A DNA stretch of 64,000 nt from Batillaria attramentaria (Eukaryota > Mollusca > Gastropoda > Batillariidae), in the NCBI GenBank assembly GCA_018292915.2, contig JACVVK020000001.1, positions 4,427,501-4,491,500 of the forward strand, given 5' to 3'. Below, in pieces: positions 42,844 through 53,699 of the stretch. The notes beneath the pieces were generated by a model. That model did no database searches. It saw only the letters and a list, made by a program, of their open reading frames with translations, and was not told where the DNA came from. The translations under genes were made by a program, and so were the position numbers. Position 1 is the stretch's first letter. Every line of letters begins with the position of its first letter.

Positions 42844-43014
42844 GGGGAGCCGGTGTGGCCGAATGGTAGAGCGTTGGACTCCCAGTGCTCAGGCCGTGAG
42901 TTCGAATCCCGACTGGGGCCGCATATCTGTGCTGGCCTTTTTCTCGTTGCCCCGTCTTTGATATCACCCATACGTGGTGGAAAAGGACGTTAAACTCCCA
43001 AACACCCCCCCCCC
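42844..43014 (+). mobile_element. SINE-1 copy 15, full length
   Basis: GGGAGCCGGTGTGGCCGAAT, TGAGTTCGAATCCCGACTGG, TTTTTCTCGTTGCCCCGTC, GGAAAAGGACGTTAAACTCC and CAAACACCCCCC. The flanks ATCTCTATG (42835-42843) and ATCTGTATG (43015-43023) differ at one base. Confidence 0.9.
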
Positions 43015-43419
43015 ATCTGTATGAGGCTTCCACACATTAAATCATCTGCCCATTCAACAGCAACGCTTTTGAACTTAGTTTTCCAAGGAACACTTGATAC
43101 CTTTAAATCGATTTGACGACAGCTTGAAAAAGCGTCTCGCCTTTTAGTTCCTGATATACGCTTACTAATTATTAAGGACGGTTGAAAGCTTGTGGTATTT
43201 CCTCATGTCGAGAATAATGAGCGCCTTCCGCAAGGTTCGTCGGTCTGTGACGGTTAGATTTTTTTTTTTTTTTTTTTGGGTGACTGTCGTTTCCTCGGTT
43301 GTCTTCACCTAATGAGGGCTTGCGGATCGATATTCGAAAGTTTAAACTGGCATGGTGGTTGAGTTGAATGTCTCTTGCACGCTGTTTAATTGTTCCCTTG
43401 AGGGGGTCGCCAGACACAG

Positions 43420-43950
43420 TCATTTCCCCTTTCTCTCTGTCTTTCTGTTGGTCTTCTTCCTTTTTATGTGTGTTGTGTTTCTTTTGCTCTTTCACTCTTT
43501 GGTTTATTTTTCCCTTTCTTTCATGCTTCCTTTTTTCTTTCTTTCTTTCACTGTTTTTGAACAACAAGGGAATGGTCTCTTCTCTTTATTTTTCATGCTT
43601 TTTCTTTATTTTCTCTCTTTCTACTTTTCTTCTCTTTTTTTCCCTTCTTTTTTCTTTCTTTTTCTTTCTTTGTCTCTTCCACTTTTTATTAACAACAGGG
43701 GATTTGTCTCCTGTCTTTCTCTCTCTCTTCTTTCTTTCGTTTTCTCCTCTTTTCTTTCCGTCTTTTTCTACTTTATTTCTTTCTTACACTTTTCTTGATC
43801 AATCAGTTGTCTCCTCTGTTTGTTTCTTTTATTCTTTTTCTTCGTCTAAATTTCCCCCCCTCTCATCATTCTTTCTTTCTTCTTTCCTTCTACTTTTCTT
43901 GAACAACGGCTGTGACTTCTCTTTCTTTCTTTAAGTCTGTTTCTCTGTCT
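43420..43950 (+). repeat. Pyrimidine-rich degenerate array, unit about 105-130 bp
   Basis: CT-rich sequence with a recurring anchor, CTTTT-TTGAACAACAGGG or variant, near 43558, 43688, 43797 and 43901. After each anchor comes TTGTCTCCTCT-like sequence and then TTTCTTTC runs. Regular spacing of a non-simple anchor suggests real units. The 150-190-codon F/S/L-rich frames are artefacts. Confidence 0.55.
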
Positions 43951-44021
43951 CTTATTTTCTCTTGCTCAATTCTTATGTCTGTCCGCCTTTCCTTTTATCC
44001 CCCATTTCAAAGGATGAAGTC

Positions 44022-44170
44022 GCCGGGATAGCTCAATCGGACTCGAGATCAGAGGGTTTGGGGTTCGAATCTCGACAGAGTCAACATTTATACAGGGTTT
44101 TTCCAGTGCCCCCGTGTATGACATCACCCCAGCGGTAGACAGAGGACATTAACTCGTTAAGAGCCCGAAC
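44022..44170 (+). mobile_element. SINE-1-like copy 16, diverged tRNA head
   Basis: CGCCGGGATAGCTCAATCGG and GGGGTTCGAATCTCGAC are clear A and B boxes. The body is GTTTTTCCAGTGCCCCCGTG and ATGACATCACCCC, and the tail GAGGACATTAACTCG. The head is closer to a canonical tRNA than other copies and the body is more diverged, so it may be a subfamily. Confidence 0.72.
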
Positions 44171-44274
44171 CCGAGAACCTCCTGCCCACTATCTGATAAG
44201 ACTGGTTAAAAGAAAGCCACTGCACGCCAGTAGCCACTTCGAGCCACTGTTGCGAAAGGCGTGGGTTTTCCCCG

Positions 44275-44348
44275 CTAGGCCCCCGTCTGTGATATCAAAC
44301 CGTAGGTGGTGGAAAAGGACGTTAAACTCCCAAACGCCCACCCACCCT
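44275..44348 (+). mobile_element. SINE-1 3' part
   Basis: GCCCCCGTCTGTGATATCAA, GGTGGTGGAAAAGGACG, TTAAACTCCCAAACGCCC. The head is missing. Confidence 0.75.
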
Positions 44349-44497
44349 CCCCGCTAGGCCCAAGATCACTGCAGACTGCACAATAGTGGCATGAGGTGAC
44401 GTCTAGTGAGCTGAAGATTTTAAGTCAATTTTCGATTTTTGCATGGGTTATTAAATGTTAAAACCTCAACACACTCCCGTTCTAGTCTTGCACAGCG

Positions 44498-44565
44498 GGG
44501 GAGCCGGGGTGGCCGAATGGTAGAGCGTTGGACTTCCAATGCTCGAGTCGGCCCAAACACCCACC
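44498..44565 (+). mobile_element. SINE-1 copy 17, body deleted, perfect 11 bp TSD
   Basis: The head (GGGAGCCGGGGTGGCCG, GTAGAGCGTTGGACTTCC, GCTCGAGTCGG) joins directly to CCCAAACACCCACC, so B box, body and most of the tail are gone. The flanks CTTGCACAGCG at 44487-44497 and 44566-44576 are identical. At 68 bp it is the shortest copy with a clean TSD. Confidence 0.85.
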
Positions 44566-44649
44566 CTTGCACAGCGATTCTTGCAGTACAAGGAGATGCC
44601 GGTATTTGTTCGAAATAAGTACAATAGTATTGGCATTAAAGGCCGAGTC

Positions 44650-44900
44650 AGTGGTCAGTCTCTGTGATTGTTATGCTCACAGATCCGCGTTCCTGACGGC
44701 ATCTCGAATGCTGGCACTGAGCCGGCAGAAGCGTATTCAGTGACGAGGCTAACACGCTGAGCGAGAGTGTTGTACCAACACCAACCGCTCAGTCGCAGAA
44801 TCTGAATATTCGACCGCTCGTGCAAAGTGTAAACAGCATTGTATCGCACGTGGAGCTTTACAAGATGTAGAATTTCGAGCGTACAGGCGCCCACACGACG
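44650..44900 (-). repeat. Dispersed repeat family Z, copy 3
   Basis: On the minus strand: GCGCCTGTACGCTCGAA, GATACAATGCTGTTTACAC, CGAGCGGTCGAATATTCAG, CGCTTCTGCCGGCTCAGTG and CCAGCATTCGAGATGCCGTC. Well matched to 7320-7510 on plus. Confidence 0.55.
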
Positions 44901-45299
44901 AAACTGTTCCTAAAGTTGGCTTTGTAAAATTGGAATTAACGCATTTAAGACCTCTCCCTCACCCCCGTGCCCCCCCCCCCACCCCCCTCCGGCCCACCCA
45001 ACCCTGCCCACTTCGCCACCATCACCATCTCCCAACCTCGAGAGCTTTGATGACGTCTTTGGTCTCAGTTCACTCTGCAGACCTCTCTGGAACCTTCTTC
45101 CTGTCCCCTGCCCTCATTCCCTCCCTTCCCCACCCCCCAGCAGTGATTCTTCCCCCTGATGAGGAAGAGGTCTTTTCCGGGTCAATTTTACACAAGGTAT
45201 CACATTTTTGGAGTCAGTAATTGTGTCTCGCGGCAAAATATAGACTGCGCTGAATTTGCGTTCCCCGCTGCCCTGCCTGCACTTAGGCACGTGCACAGG

Positions 45300-45455
45300 G
45301 ATCTACTGACTGCCACAAATACGCAAATAACAAAATAATGACATATATATATATATTAAAGAGAGACCCAAAAAGCTAGACACCGTATGTTGAAAAAAAG
45401 AAAAAGAAAACAAGAACAACTGTAACAAAAGGAAAGCGTTAAGAAGTAAATAAAC

Positions 45456-45502
<47 letters not shown>

Positions 45503-45600
45503 CACGGCATGCTGAAACAAACAAACACGACAAGACACGTTGTGTTCGAACAGACAACAACAGCTGTAACAGGGGCACATCGTCAAGTGGAAGGTGAGGG
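45300..45600. repeat. (AC)n microsatellite in AT-rich surroundings
   Basis: (AC)n at 45460-45500, (AT)n at 45342-45355. No other feature. Confidence 0.9.
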
Positions 45601-46540
45601 CGAGGTAACAGGTTTTTAATTTATTTTTTCCATTTTTGGCTTTTTTTTGGGTCTTTCTTTTCTATTTTTTTTTAAAGGGAATCAGAAAGCGGGTTGACTC
45701 TGCTGGGCACAAAAACCGTTTTGAGAAGGCTTTTCTTGTTGGGGCTTGTTCTTTTGTATTGTTTTGTTTTGTTTAGAGGTTTTTTTGGTTTGTTTGCCTT
45801 TCTTCATTTTTCCCATTTCATTTTTCTCAGCTAATGTTACAGGTTTGTGTGTATTCATATTTTACTCTGAATTAGTAAATTCATGTTTTTTTTTTTCCCC
45901 ACCGATCCAGTACTCCACTGGACTTTTGGCACAGCTACACTAACTGCACTGGAGCAGCATATGCGCACTTATATTGTCCGTTCGTTCGCCTCAGTTTCTG
46001 TCTGAAGGGAGGCAACTACAGCTTCCTCTCAGACGAGGCGATTGATGGAAGGCTGCTCTACTTCTCATAGACTGAAAAAAAAAACCCAAAACAAACAAAA
46101 CAAAACAAGAACCAAAAAACTGCTCGGCAAATACACTACACTTCGAGAAGCATCCACCAGATGCGGAGAAAATGCTGATGAAGTAACTCATGAAACCCGA
46201 AAGCCAAGAACTCCGATAAGAGAGTTTGCAAGAGTGCAATCACTCGTTCCGCGACTAACCCCTTTGATATAATTACTCCCCTCGCCATTCTCTCTCTCGC
46301 CCCCCCCCCACCTTCCCTTCCCCATGGGCATTGTTTCAGCTTAAAAAAAGAAAGAAGCCATTTCCATGGATTGAGGTCGGTAGAACGCTGGTGTGAGTTG
46401 CGTGTTCTGGTTGCTAAGCTGCTTGCGACCTGAATCATGGATCTTGTAATCTGTTCCCTTATTTAGCTTTCGTCTTGGTCAGGCATGGCACCAGAGACGC
46501 TGGATTTCTCTTTATCAATATCTTGAACGGACTATATAGC
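45601..46540. other. No recognisable feature
   Basis: T-rich unique sequence to 45900, then mixed sequence with a C run near 46302. No SINE boxes are seen. Confidence 0.4.
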
Positions 46541-46551
46541 TGTGTACGATA

Positions 46552-46622
<71 letters not shown>
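46552..46622. repeat. (AC)n microsatellite
   Basis: About 35 AC units. Beside it, GTCCACCACGAAATG (46632-46646) and CATTTCGTGGTGGAGG (46684-46699) form a short inverted repeat. Confidence 0.96.
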
Positions 46623-46624
<2 letters not shown>

Positions 46625-46712
46625 CGGTGACCGTCCACCACGAAATGAGTCGTCTTGTAACATGAACAAATGGCACAAGAAGACATTTCGTGGTGGAGGG
46701 TCACTGTCTGTC

Positions 46713-46718
<6 letters not shown>

Positions 46719-46754
<36 letters not shown>

Positions 46755-46935
46755 GCTTGTGTGTATGTGTTCCTGCAGCCTACCTCTTTCTTACTCCTCT
46801 TCTCTGTCTCTGTGTGTCTCTGGGTGTGTATGTCTGTGTTTGTGTCTCTCTCTGTCCCCCCCCCCTCTCTGTCTCTTTCGCTGTCTGCATACCCACTCCC
46901 CCCCCCTCTCCCTCTCTCTCTCTTTCCTCATCAGA
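46719..46935. repeat. (GA)n and CT-rich tracts
   Basis: (GA)16 at 46720-46751, then GT/CT mixtures and C runs to about 46925. Frames crossing it are artefacts. Confidence 0.9.
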
Positions 46936-47276
46936 CAGCGGACAAGACAATCAAGGCCTCATCTCAGTGGCGAGTCACGAGGAACCTATTTTGTCGTCGT
47001 GGTCAAACTCATTAAGGCGCTGGAGCAGGAAAACAGGCGACGGTGGAAGTGCTCGGACAATAAACGAGTCGCTGTCCACATCCTGAGACACCACGGGTCT
47101 CAGGAGATGGACACGCCAGTCGCCCGAGAAAATAGTCTCGAATCTACCGCTATTTCTCTCCACCCTTCCCCCTGCGCCTCCTCCCCTCCCTCCGCCTCCT
47201 CTCCACCCCGTGTTGATGAGTAATATTTTGGTCGGCTGAGCTCTCATAGAGGTATTGCCCGTAAAGTTGCTGACGA

Positions 47277-47278
<2 letters not shown>

Positions 47279-47310
<32 letters not shown>
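47279..47310. repeat. (CT)n microsatellite
   Basis: About 15 CT units. Confidence 0.95.
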
Positions 47311-47314
<4 letters not shown>

Positions 47315-47526
47315 TGCAGTCCCATGGTAGTTCGAGCATAATGATGTCTGCTGCTTTTACATTGCGTTTGATGTGCGAGGGGGAGAAAAAAAAAAGTGCC
47401 GGCACTGATCGACAACGTACAGAAATGAAACATGAAGCGCTGTCTGCATGTACCGACAGAAATGAGATAAGCTGGCGCTGACTGTGTACTTGTTATTTTG
47501 CATCTTGGTCCCTGAAGAATTTGTAC

Positions 47527-47552
47527 ATGGTATGGTATGGTATGGTATGGTA
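47527..47552. repeat. (GGTAT)n pentanucleotide
   Basis: Five units of the complement of the CCATA repeat seen at 8050-8149. Confidence 0.9.
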
Positions 47553-47574
47553 TTCTCGGCGGACACGTCCGTCT

Positions 47575-47760
47575 CTTCAATTCAATTCAGTTACACTTTA
47601 TTCATCCCGAAACGGGCAATTAGGATTAAGACAGGCTCAGTATAAATCAACAAATAAATAATTAAGAACAATCAATATTAATCACAGACTCAAGTAATCA
47701 TATTAATTTTAAATTAATTAAGAATTAAGAAATAGCGTAAGAGTTCATTTATAAGCTGAA
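47575..47760 (-). mobile_element. LINE-like 3' end
   Basis: On the minus strand it ends CCCGTTTCGGGATGAATAAA then GTGTAACTGAATTGAATTGA. A CCCG-TT-CGGG hairpin, AATAAA and a short GAATT tandem tail form the same design as the insertion at 35368-35677. The upstream part is AT-rich with no coding part visible. Confidence 0.6.
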
Positions 47761-47795
47761 CGCTGGGCTAAAAACAGAACACAGGCATTCGTATA

Positions 47796-47949
<154 letters not shown>

Positions 47950-47950
<1 letters not shown>

Positions 47951-48267
47951 CACACCACACCACATCACATCACATCACATCACATCCCATCCCATCCCAT
48001 CCCATCCCATCCCATCCCATCCCATCACATCATCACATCACATCACATCACATCACATCACATCACATCACATCACATCACATCACATCACATCACATCA
48101 CATCACATCACATCACATCACATCACACCACACCACACCACACCACACCACACCACACCACACCACACCACACCACACCACACCACACCACACCACACCA
48201 CACCACACCACACCACACCACACCACACCACACCACACCACACCACACCACACCACACCACACCACA
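47950..48267. repeat. Pentanucleotide block (CACAT)n, (CCCAT)n, (CACAC)n
   Basis: Starting from (CACAC)3, it goes (CACAT)5, (CCCAT)9, about 24 CACAT units, then about 29 CACAC units. Units differ by single-base changes that have each spread over many copies. The minus-strand CGVVW repeat frame is an artefact. Confidence 0.97.
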
Positions 48268-48790
48268 ATTTGTTCAGGAGTCGGATGGCCACGGGCCTGA
48301 AAGAAAACTTCCGCCGGTTTGTCTTGCACGGGGGGCACCTAAAGCGCCGACCCGAGGGTAAAATATCACATAGTGGATACAGAATATGATTGTTAAGCTA
48401 TAGGCGCCGTAGGGCTGGAGGACGACACAGTGAAAGCCTGCTGCTGGTAACCGCAAATCTACGTACAAACGCCCCATCCTGCTGTTCACTCCGGTGTGTG
48501 CGGCATATCTCTAGTATACGCGCCACCGGCTACAGCTTTTTGCGAAACACGGACGTGGAATGCTTAGCTTGCACAGTTAATATTTGTGCGTGAAAGACTA
48601 GCATCGTAAGCGAGTCAGCACGTGATTTTGACTCGATTTGGAAATGAAATATCCAACACAATTCCTGCCCACTCGTGCCTCAGGGTCCGTAGTGGACACC
48701 TTTTAAGGAATCACTTGGCCAAATCCACTGTGTTTCAACTGGCGGGGGGAAACAAAACAGTGACCGACAAACTAGAGAAATGAGGGCGGA
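48268..48790. other. No recognisable feature
   Basis: Mixed unique sequence. Frames up to 71 codons, with no family resemblance. Confidence 0.4.
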
Positions 48791-48796
48791 CTGGAG

Positions 48797-48990
48797 TGTG
48801 TTTTGGAGTTTAACGTCCTTTTCCCACAACTTGTGGAAGCGCCTGAAGACTCATCTCTTCAGAGCCTCACGCCAGTAATCATCTGCAGCTTCTTTTTTTT
48901 TCTTCTTCTTTTTTCACTATCTTTCCTTTCAAAACCTCTCCCTAAGCGCCGTGAGCACTCAGTTAGCGTGGAGCCGTGCGCTATATCAAG

Positions 48991-49021
<31 letters not shown>

Positions 49022-49134
49022 ATCAAAGGCGGGGCATCGAGAAAAAGGCCAGCACAAAATACTCAGCCCCAGCCGGGAATCGGACTCACGACCCGAATAT
49101 TGAAAGTCTACCGCTCTTCTGCTATGCAAGCTCC
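48797..49134 (-). mobile_element. SINE-1 copy 18, interrupted by an L2-like LINE end
   Basis: The tail part (48797-48833: GTTTTGGAGTTTAACGTCCT) and the head part (from about 49020: ATATCAAAGGCGGGGC ... TTGAAAGTCTACCGCTC) are separated by 48834-49019. About 10 bp of SINE sequence (CGTATGGGTG in other copies) is missing at the junction. Confidence 0.78.
48834..49020 (+). mobile_element. L2/CR1-like LINE 3' end with the last codons of its ORF
   Basis: TTGTGGAAGCGCCTGAAGAC opens a frame that reads LWKRLKTHLFRASRQ and then stops. L2/CR1-group reverse transcriptases often end in a phrase like F-K-x-x-L-K-T-H-L-F, and this fits. The untranslated end has AAGCGCCGTGAGCACTC and GTGCGCTATATCAAGTC, then (ATC)n. 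The element is cut to its last ~190 bp, as is usual for 5'-truncated LINEs. Confidence 0.68.
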
Positions 49135-49329
49135 CCCCCCCCCCCCACCTATAGAAATGAGATAAGTTTCACTGTTTGTTGATCTTACTTTTTGTATTGT
49201 GTTCCCTGAAGAATAATTCAGTAGTAGTACATTGCACGTGAACTGCAAGGATAGTAGATCAGTGACCGACAATATGAAGAAATGAAAAAGGTGTGTAGGC
49301 CATGTATCTGGGGGACATTGTTTTCTAGT

Positions 49330-49460
49330 CGACAAGCGGCCCCTTTCTCTCTCTCACCGACAACCGGAAATCCAAACCGTGTTTCCGGCACAATGAATTT
49401 TTGAATCTGGGGAAAAAAAAAAAAAAAAAAAAAACCGCGGTACTATGGCATGGAAAAAAT
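49330..49460 (-). mobile_element. TIR element family W, copy 5, partial
   Basis: Minus strand: CATGCCATAGTACCGCGGTT, a T run, then TGCCGGAAACACGG and GAGAAAGGGGCCGCTTGTCG. It matches the left half of copies 1 and 2. Confidence 0.45.
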
Positions 49461-49679
49461 GCGCCATGAGGGTGCTGTAATTTGGGGAAAAAAAAAACCC
49501 GGGGTGCTGTCGCCAAAACTATGCGAGACTGACCATTTCAGCGTTAATTCTAGGTTAAAGCGGCCCAGGAGACGGACAAAGGAGACAGTTATGATGTCCC
49601 CGCTGCGTGCTGTCCCAGGAGCATAATTCCTGTCTTCTTCAGTAGTCTGTTGGCAGAAATCATTATTTCCGTGATCATC

Positions 49680-49720
49680 TGGGGGGGGGGGGGCGGTGAC
49701 GGGGGGGGGGGGGGGGGAGT
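49680..49720. repeat. G-rich runs
   Basis: Two G runs around CGGTGAC. Confidence 0.9.
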
Positions 49721-49779
49721 TCGTCAACGTGAAAAGTATTTTGCGTAGGAAAAAAAAAAAGAAAAAATGAAGGAAGAAG

Positions 49780-49947
49780 AACGTAGCAGCATAGTGTGCA
49801 CATAAGGTGTCTATGACGCAGATTTCGTCAATGTATACGCGAAAGAATGTTTTGTCTGGAGAAACGTCACAGTCTTGTTTTGTATCACTGAAACTTGCTG
49901 CTGCGCGCAGCGAAATCTGCCCCATCCCATAAATAGAGAAACAACTT
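49780..49947 (+). mobile_element. Rolling-circle-like element Y, copy 3, 5'-truncated
   Basis: GTAGCAGCATAGTGTGCACA, TCTATGACGCAGATTTCGTC, GAGAAACGTCACAGTCTTG and CACTGAAACTTGCTGCTGCG match the right 170 bp of Y. At the end, the left arm of the terminal hairpin is lost (CCATAAATAGAGAAACAACTT-like), so only one arm remains. Confidence 0.75.
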
Positions 49948-49966
49948 AAAAATGGATCAGGATGTG

Positions 49967-50088
<122 letters not shown>

Positions 50089-50321
50089 TCATCGGTCACT
50101 GATCGATCGGTGAGTCAGTCAGTCAAGTACTCTGCCAGTTGCTTTGTTGAACCAGCCGAGGTAAAAAGAATAATTAAACTGCCCAGTGCACCAACTAAAA
50201 CAAACAAACAACAACAACAACAACCAACAAAACTACATGTACCAGACTTGAAACCGAGCAGCTAGCTGTTAATCGGACAAAAATAAACAATTATTATTGT
50301 TGGTAATCCGCTTCTTGTGAG

Positions 50322-50326
<5 letters not shown>

Positions 50327-50392
<66 letters not shown>
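50327..50392. repeat. (AC)n microsatellite
   Basis: About 33 AC units. Confidence 0.97.
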
Positions 50393-50395
<3 letters not shown>

Positions 50396-50470
50396 CGACG
50401 TTTTCACAATAAATTCGTTATGTTTCTCAAGTTTGCCATTTAATTTCTGTGAAAAATCCTACAAGACACT

Positions 50471-50575
<105 letters not shown>

Positions 50576-50934
50576 CTAGGCGAAAGACACCAGAAATAAT
50601 ATACGCACGAGCGGGCACATGCCCCGCTGGGGTATTCCGATCAATACTCGGTGTCGGCGATTCCCTGATGAAGATCATCTCATACTTCACACCTCCTCGT
50701 GATTTAGGGGCTGTTCTAGCTCGGCTGCTGTCGCATCGTCATGGTGTGTCCTTTTGCAAGATTTGTATTTCTTTCCTACTGCATTTTCTTGTGGCACATG
50801 TGTATCACACTGAATCGGTCATCCCCCAAGCAACTAAATTAAATATTTTGTCAGATTCTCAGTGTTAAAATTGTGTATTGAGAACAAAATTTCCAAGTTG
50901 TGCGTTCGTAATGACTTTTAACTTTCTGCTCATA

Positions 50935-51062
50935 AACACGTTTGGCTGCCAATGCTTCCAAGGGTTGTGAGTTCGACTCCCGGCTTATTTCGATTTGTTT
51001 TGTAGTTCTTTCTTGCTTTGCATCGTCTTTGAGAGAACCCAAGACGCGTTGAAAAGGCAGGA
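50935..51062 (+). mobile_element. Degenerate tRNA-derived SINE
   Basis: CAATGCTTCCAAGGGTTG and GAGTTCGACTCCCGGC give a B box. TTCTTTCTTGCTTTGCATCG and GTTGAAAAGGCAGGAC stand where the SINE-1 body and tail would be. The A box is not clear. It is an old or different copy. Confidence 0.5.
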
Positions 51063-51250
51063 CAGTCCCCTTCACCTCTCCTCTTAAAACAACAAACAAA
51101 CAGGCAAAAAAAAAAAAAAACCACAAACAAAACAAAACAAACAAAAGAAACAAACAAACACACTAACCCCACTGCTCAAACAAACATAGAAACAAACACA
51201 CAAACAAACAAACAAAAAACAGCAGACTGTAAAACAAACAACAACACATA
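51063..51250. repeat. A/C-rich tract
   Basis: AAAC and AACA repeats with A runs. Low complexity. Confidence 0.8.
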
Positions 51251-52093
51251 ACAACAAGAGCAACGCAACAAAATCAATTTAAAACATACCAGAACTACAA
51301 CAATCCAAACAACCAGCCACTTGTAAAAGCTGATGTCAAAACAGGCGGTGCACTGTAGAGGACGAAATTGCCTTTGCTGGCACCTGACACAATCACGGAA
51401 GGCAAAGTGTACGCGAAGACGATAGGCAGGGCTATTGAGACGCGCGGAGACTTGTGGGGCAAGTGACAGGCATGTCAACTACCGGGCAACAAGAGACGAG
51501 CAGCCCATATTTGCATAGACGGGAAGCGGCGTGATGGAAAGGGAGAGAACCGAGCCTTGCGCGCCGCGTCACTTCCGTCGAATAATGACCTACTTTCCGC
51601 ACTTCCGGCAGTCTCCTCGACGCTTATTTCCGGCATAACCAGTGTGGTGTCATCTGCCTTTCAGTTTACCTTTGACCGCGAAAAGCTAATTGCTGGGCAA
51701 CCCTTGGATCTACTTTTGTATGCATTCTGCCTTTTCTCGTCAAAGTTTAATTGAGTTTCGGTCGTTAATGTCAGCTAGTGCACTATTCATTAAAAAGAAA
51801 GAAAGGAAGAAAGAAAGGCTTGTTGGGCGCAGCAGAGATTTGGAAATAGTCGTGTTTTTTTTTTTCTTTTTTTTTTCTGCCTTGTTTATGATAGCTTTAG
51901 GTCAGATCTGATCGAAACCGTGTTAGATCATTTTGTGGATTTGATGTTTGAATTCCAAATCACATGAGTGTGCGTATTGCGTGAAAGTCTGTATGTTCGT
52001 AATGATTCTGGGAGGGAAGAGATGCCGCTTACAAAGCTGCAAGTCTGTTTGCCGAATGAATAGATGTTCCTTTTGGCCACTGCGGCCGTTTTC
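51251..52093. other. No recognisable feature
   Basis: Unique sequence with T runs near 51856-51878. No supported frame or repeat. Confidence 0.4.
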
Positions 52094-52109
52094 GTGACTG
52101 CAGCTTCTA

Positions 52110-52221
52110 CTTACTTACTTACTTACTGTGTGGCTCCAAGTGGAGCATAGGCCATCGACAACCCTTCGCCATCGCACTCTGTTCTGGGCTGTTCTTGCCA
52201 CTCCAGTCCAGTTGGTCCCCT
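52110..52221 (-). mobile_element. LINE 3' end, family V copy 1, with ORF end and (TAAG)n tail, 16 bp TSD
   Basis: On the minus strand a frame ends ARTAQNRVRWRRVVDGLCST then WSHTVSK and a stop inside the (TAAG)n tail. A C-terminal W-R-x-x-V-x-x-L-C-S-T phrase is typical of the end of the reverse-transcriptase ORF in several animal LINE groups. The flanks GTGACTGCAGCTTCTA (52094-52109) and GTGACTGCGGCTTCTA (52222-52237) differ at one base, so this is an independent 112 bp insertion, extremely 5'-truncated. Confidence 0.75.
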
Positions 52222-52589
52222 GTGACTGCGGCTTCTAATAGAAGAGAAATGTGACTTTCTTTGGCTTAACGCTTCCGTACCTGTACTACACGTCGATACG
52301 ACCAAATCGCTAAAAATAGCCGCCAATCAGCGCTGTCCGTCTGGTTGGTCTTCAGTCCGCAACCAGGTAACGTCGTGTGCTCAGTACCCGGTACGCTTCT
52401 ACGTAGGTAGAACAACATGTACGCCACCAGAGTCACCACGATGGTTTGAGACGCTATAAAAGTATATTGTGCCCCAAGTGAATCTGAGGCACGGATTAAA
52501 CGCATTCGATGAAAAGTTTTCCACAGTGGTGTTGTTGTATGCCTGACAAACTACACAGACTTCAGTACTGCTTTTGCTGTTCGTGTAGA

Positions 52590-52680
52590 GATATGATATG
52601 ATATGATATGATATGATATGATATGATATGATATGATATGATATGATGCTCTCTGTCTCTGTCTCTGTCTCTGTCTCTCT
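52590..52680. repeat. (ATATG)n then (GTCTCT)n
   Basis: About 11 ATATG units followed by TCTCTGTC repeats. Confidence 0.95.
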
Positions 52681-52735
52681 CTCAATGTCAATATCTTTAC
52701 CGTTGAGAAATAAAGCTTCATTGACTCATTGGCTC
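52681..52735 (+). mobile_element. LINE-like 3' end fragment, family U relative
   Basis: CAATATCTTTACCGTTGAGA then AATAAAGCTTCATTGACTC. Compare ACTTTTACCGTTGATAAATA-AAGTTTC at 30960-30988. It is flanked on both sides by simple repeats. Confidence 0.5.
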
Positions 52736-52747
52736 TCTGTCTCTCTC

Positions 52748-52749
52748 TG

Positions 52750-52820
<71 letters not shown>

Positions 52821-52838
52821 GTCCGTCTTTTGCGGTCC

Positions 52839-52885
<47 letters not shown>
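52748..52885. repeat. (TGTC)n(CT)n ... (GT)n compound
   Basis: (TGTC)n to about 52790, (CT)n to 52817, a 25 bp break, then (GT)n at 52843-52885. Confidence 0.96.
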
Positions 52886-52888
<3 letters not shown>

Positions 52889-53284
52889 AATGTAGCGTCG
52901 AAAATTGTATCCTAGTCCATTGAAAAACAAAATTCAACTATAAATCATTCCCGACAAGGTTACTTCCCTGTGGAAATCATCCCCCGCCACGACCACTGTT
53001 GACTGTTCAGCTTTTTTATTGTCGGCATTGTGGTCGGCAAGGGCGCTGTTTTGGCCAGCATCCCCAGTTTCCAACCACATCAAAGCAGAGCATAAAACTG
53101 GGATTTGATTTCCAAAGCCGGTGCAGCGTGAAACTGAATACCATTCTGACAACGGACAGCACAATCGTTCATTGAGATTTTTACGATCAGTGATCCGGCT
53201 CAGGGAGCGCTCAGTACTGCCCTCACCCCGCCTGACTGTAATATTGCTGTTGCCACACGCAGGGATGTTGTTTTGTGTGATCGA

Positions 53285-53287
<3 letters not shown>

Positions 53288-53351
<64 letters not shown>

Positions 53352-53368
53352 TCTCTCTCTCTCTCTCT
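53288..53368. repeat. (GT)n(CT)n microsatellite
   Basis: About 31 GT units then 9 CT units. Confidence 0.97.
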
Positions 53369-53499
53369 GTTCCTTCGCGTGAAAGCGCTGGTCGTCAGCG
53401 CGAGCACGAGTGTGCATGTGTGTAGGTGTGTGTGCGTGTATGTGTGAGTACTGATATTAGTAATGATGCATTTTATTTTATTTTTTTATTATAGCAAGG

Positions 53500-53575
53500 A
53501 CAGATAGTAAGAGAAACCTGTGCGTCTATTATCTTATCCTAGAGAAATAAAGTTTCAGTCAGTCAGTCTCTTTCT
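53500..53575 (+). mobile_element. LINE-like 3' end fragment with (CAGT)n tail
   Basis: TTATCCTAGAGAAATAAAGT then TTCAGTCAGTCAGTC and (CT)n. An AATAAA-AGTTTC end followed by a tandem tail, as in family U. Confidence 0.45.
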
Positions 53576-53594
53576 CTCTCCCCTCCCCCCTCCC

Positions 53595-53596
<2 letters not shown>

Positions 53597-53651
<55 letters not shown>

Positions 53652-53695
53652 GTGCGCGCGCGCGCGCTCGTGCGTGTGCGTGTGTGTGTGTGTGC
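53597..53695. repeat. (GT)n with (CG)n interruption
   Basis: About 24 GT units, then CGCGCGCGCG, then shorter GT runs. Confidence 0.95.
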
Positions 53696-53699
53696 TGAT

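Noticed and set aside
43352..43934. Phenylalanine/serine/leucine-rich membrane-like frames
   Set aside because: Polypyrimidine DNA gives such frames automatically; all three frames look alike.
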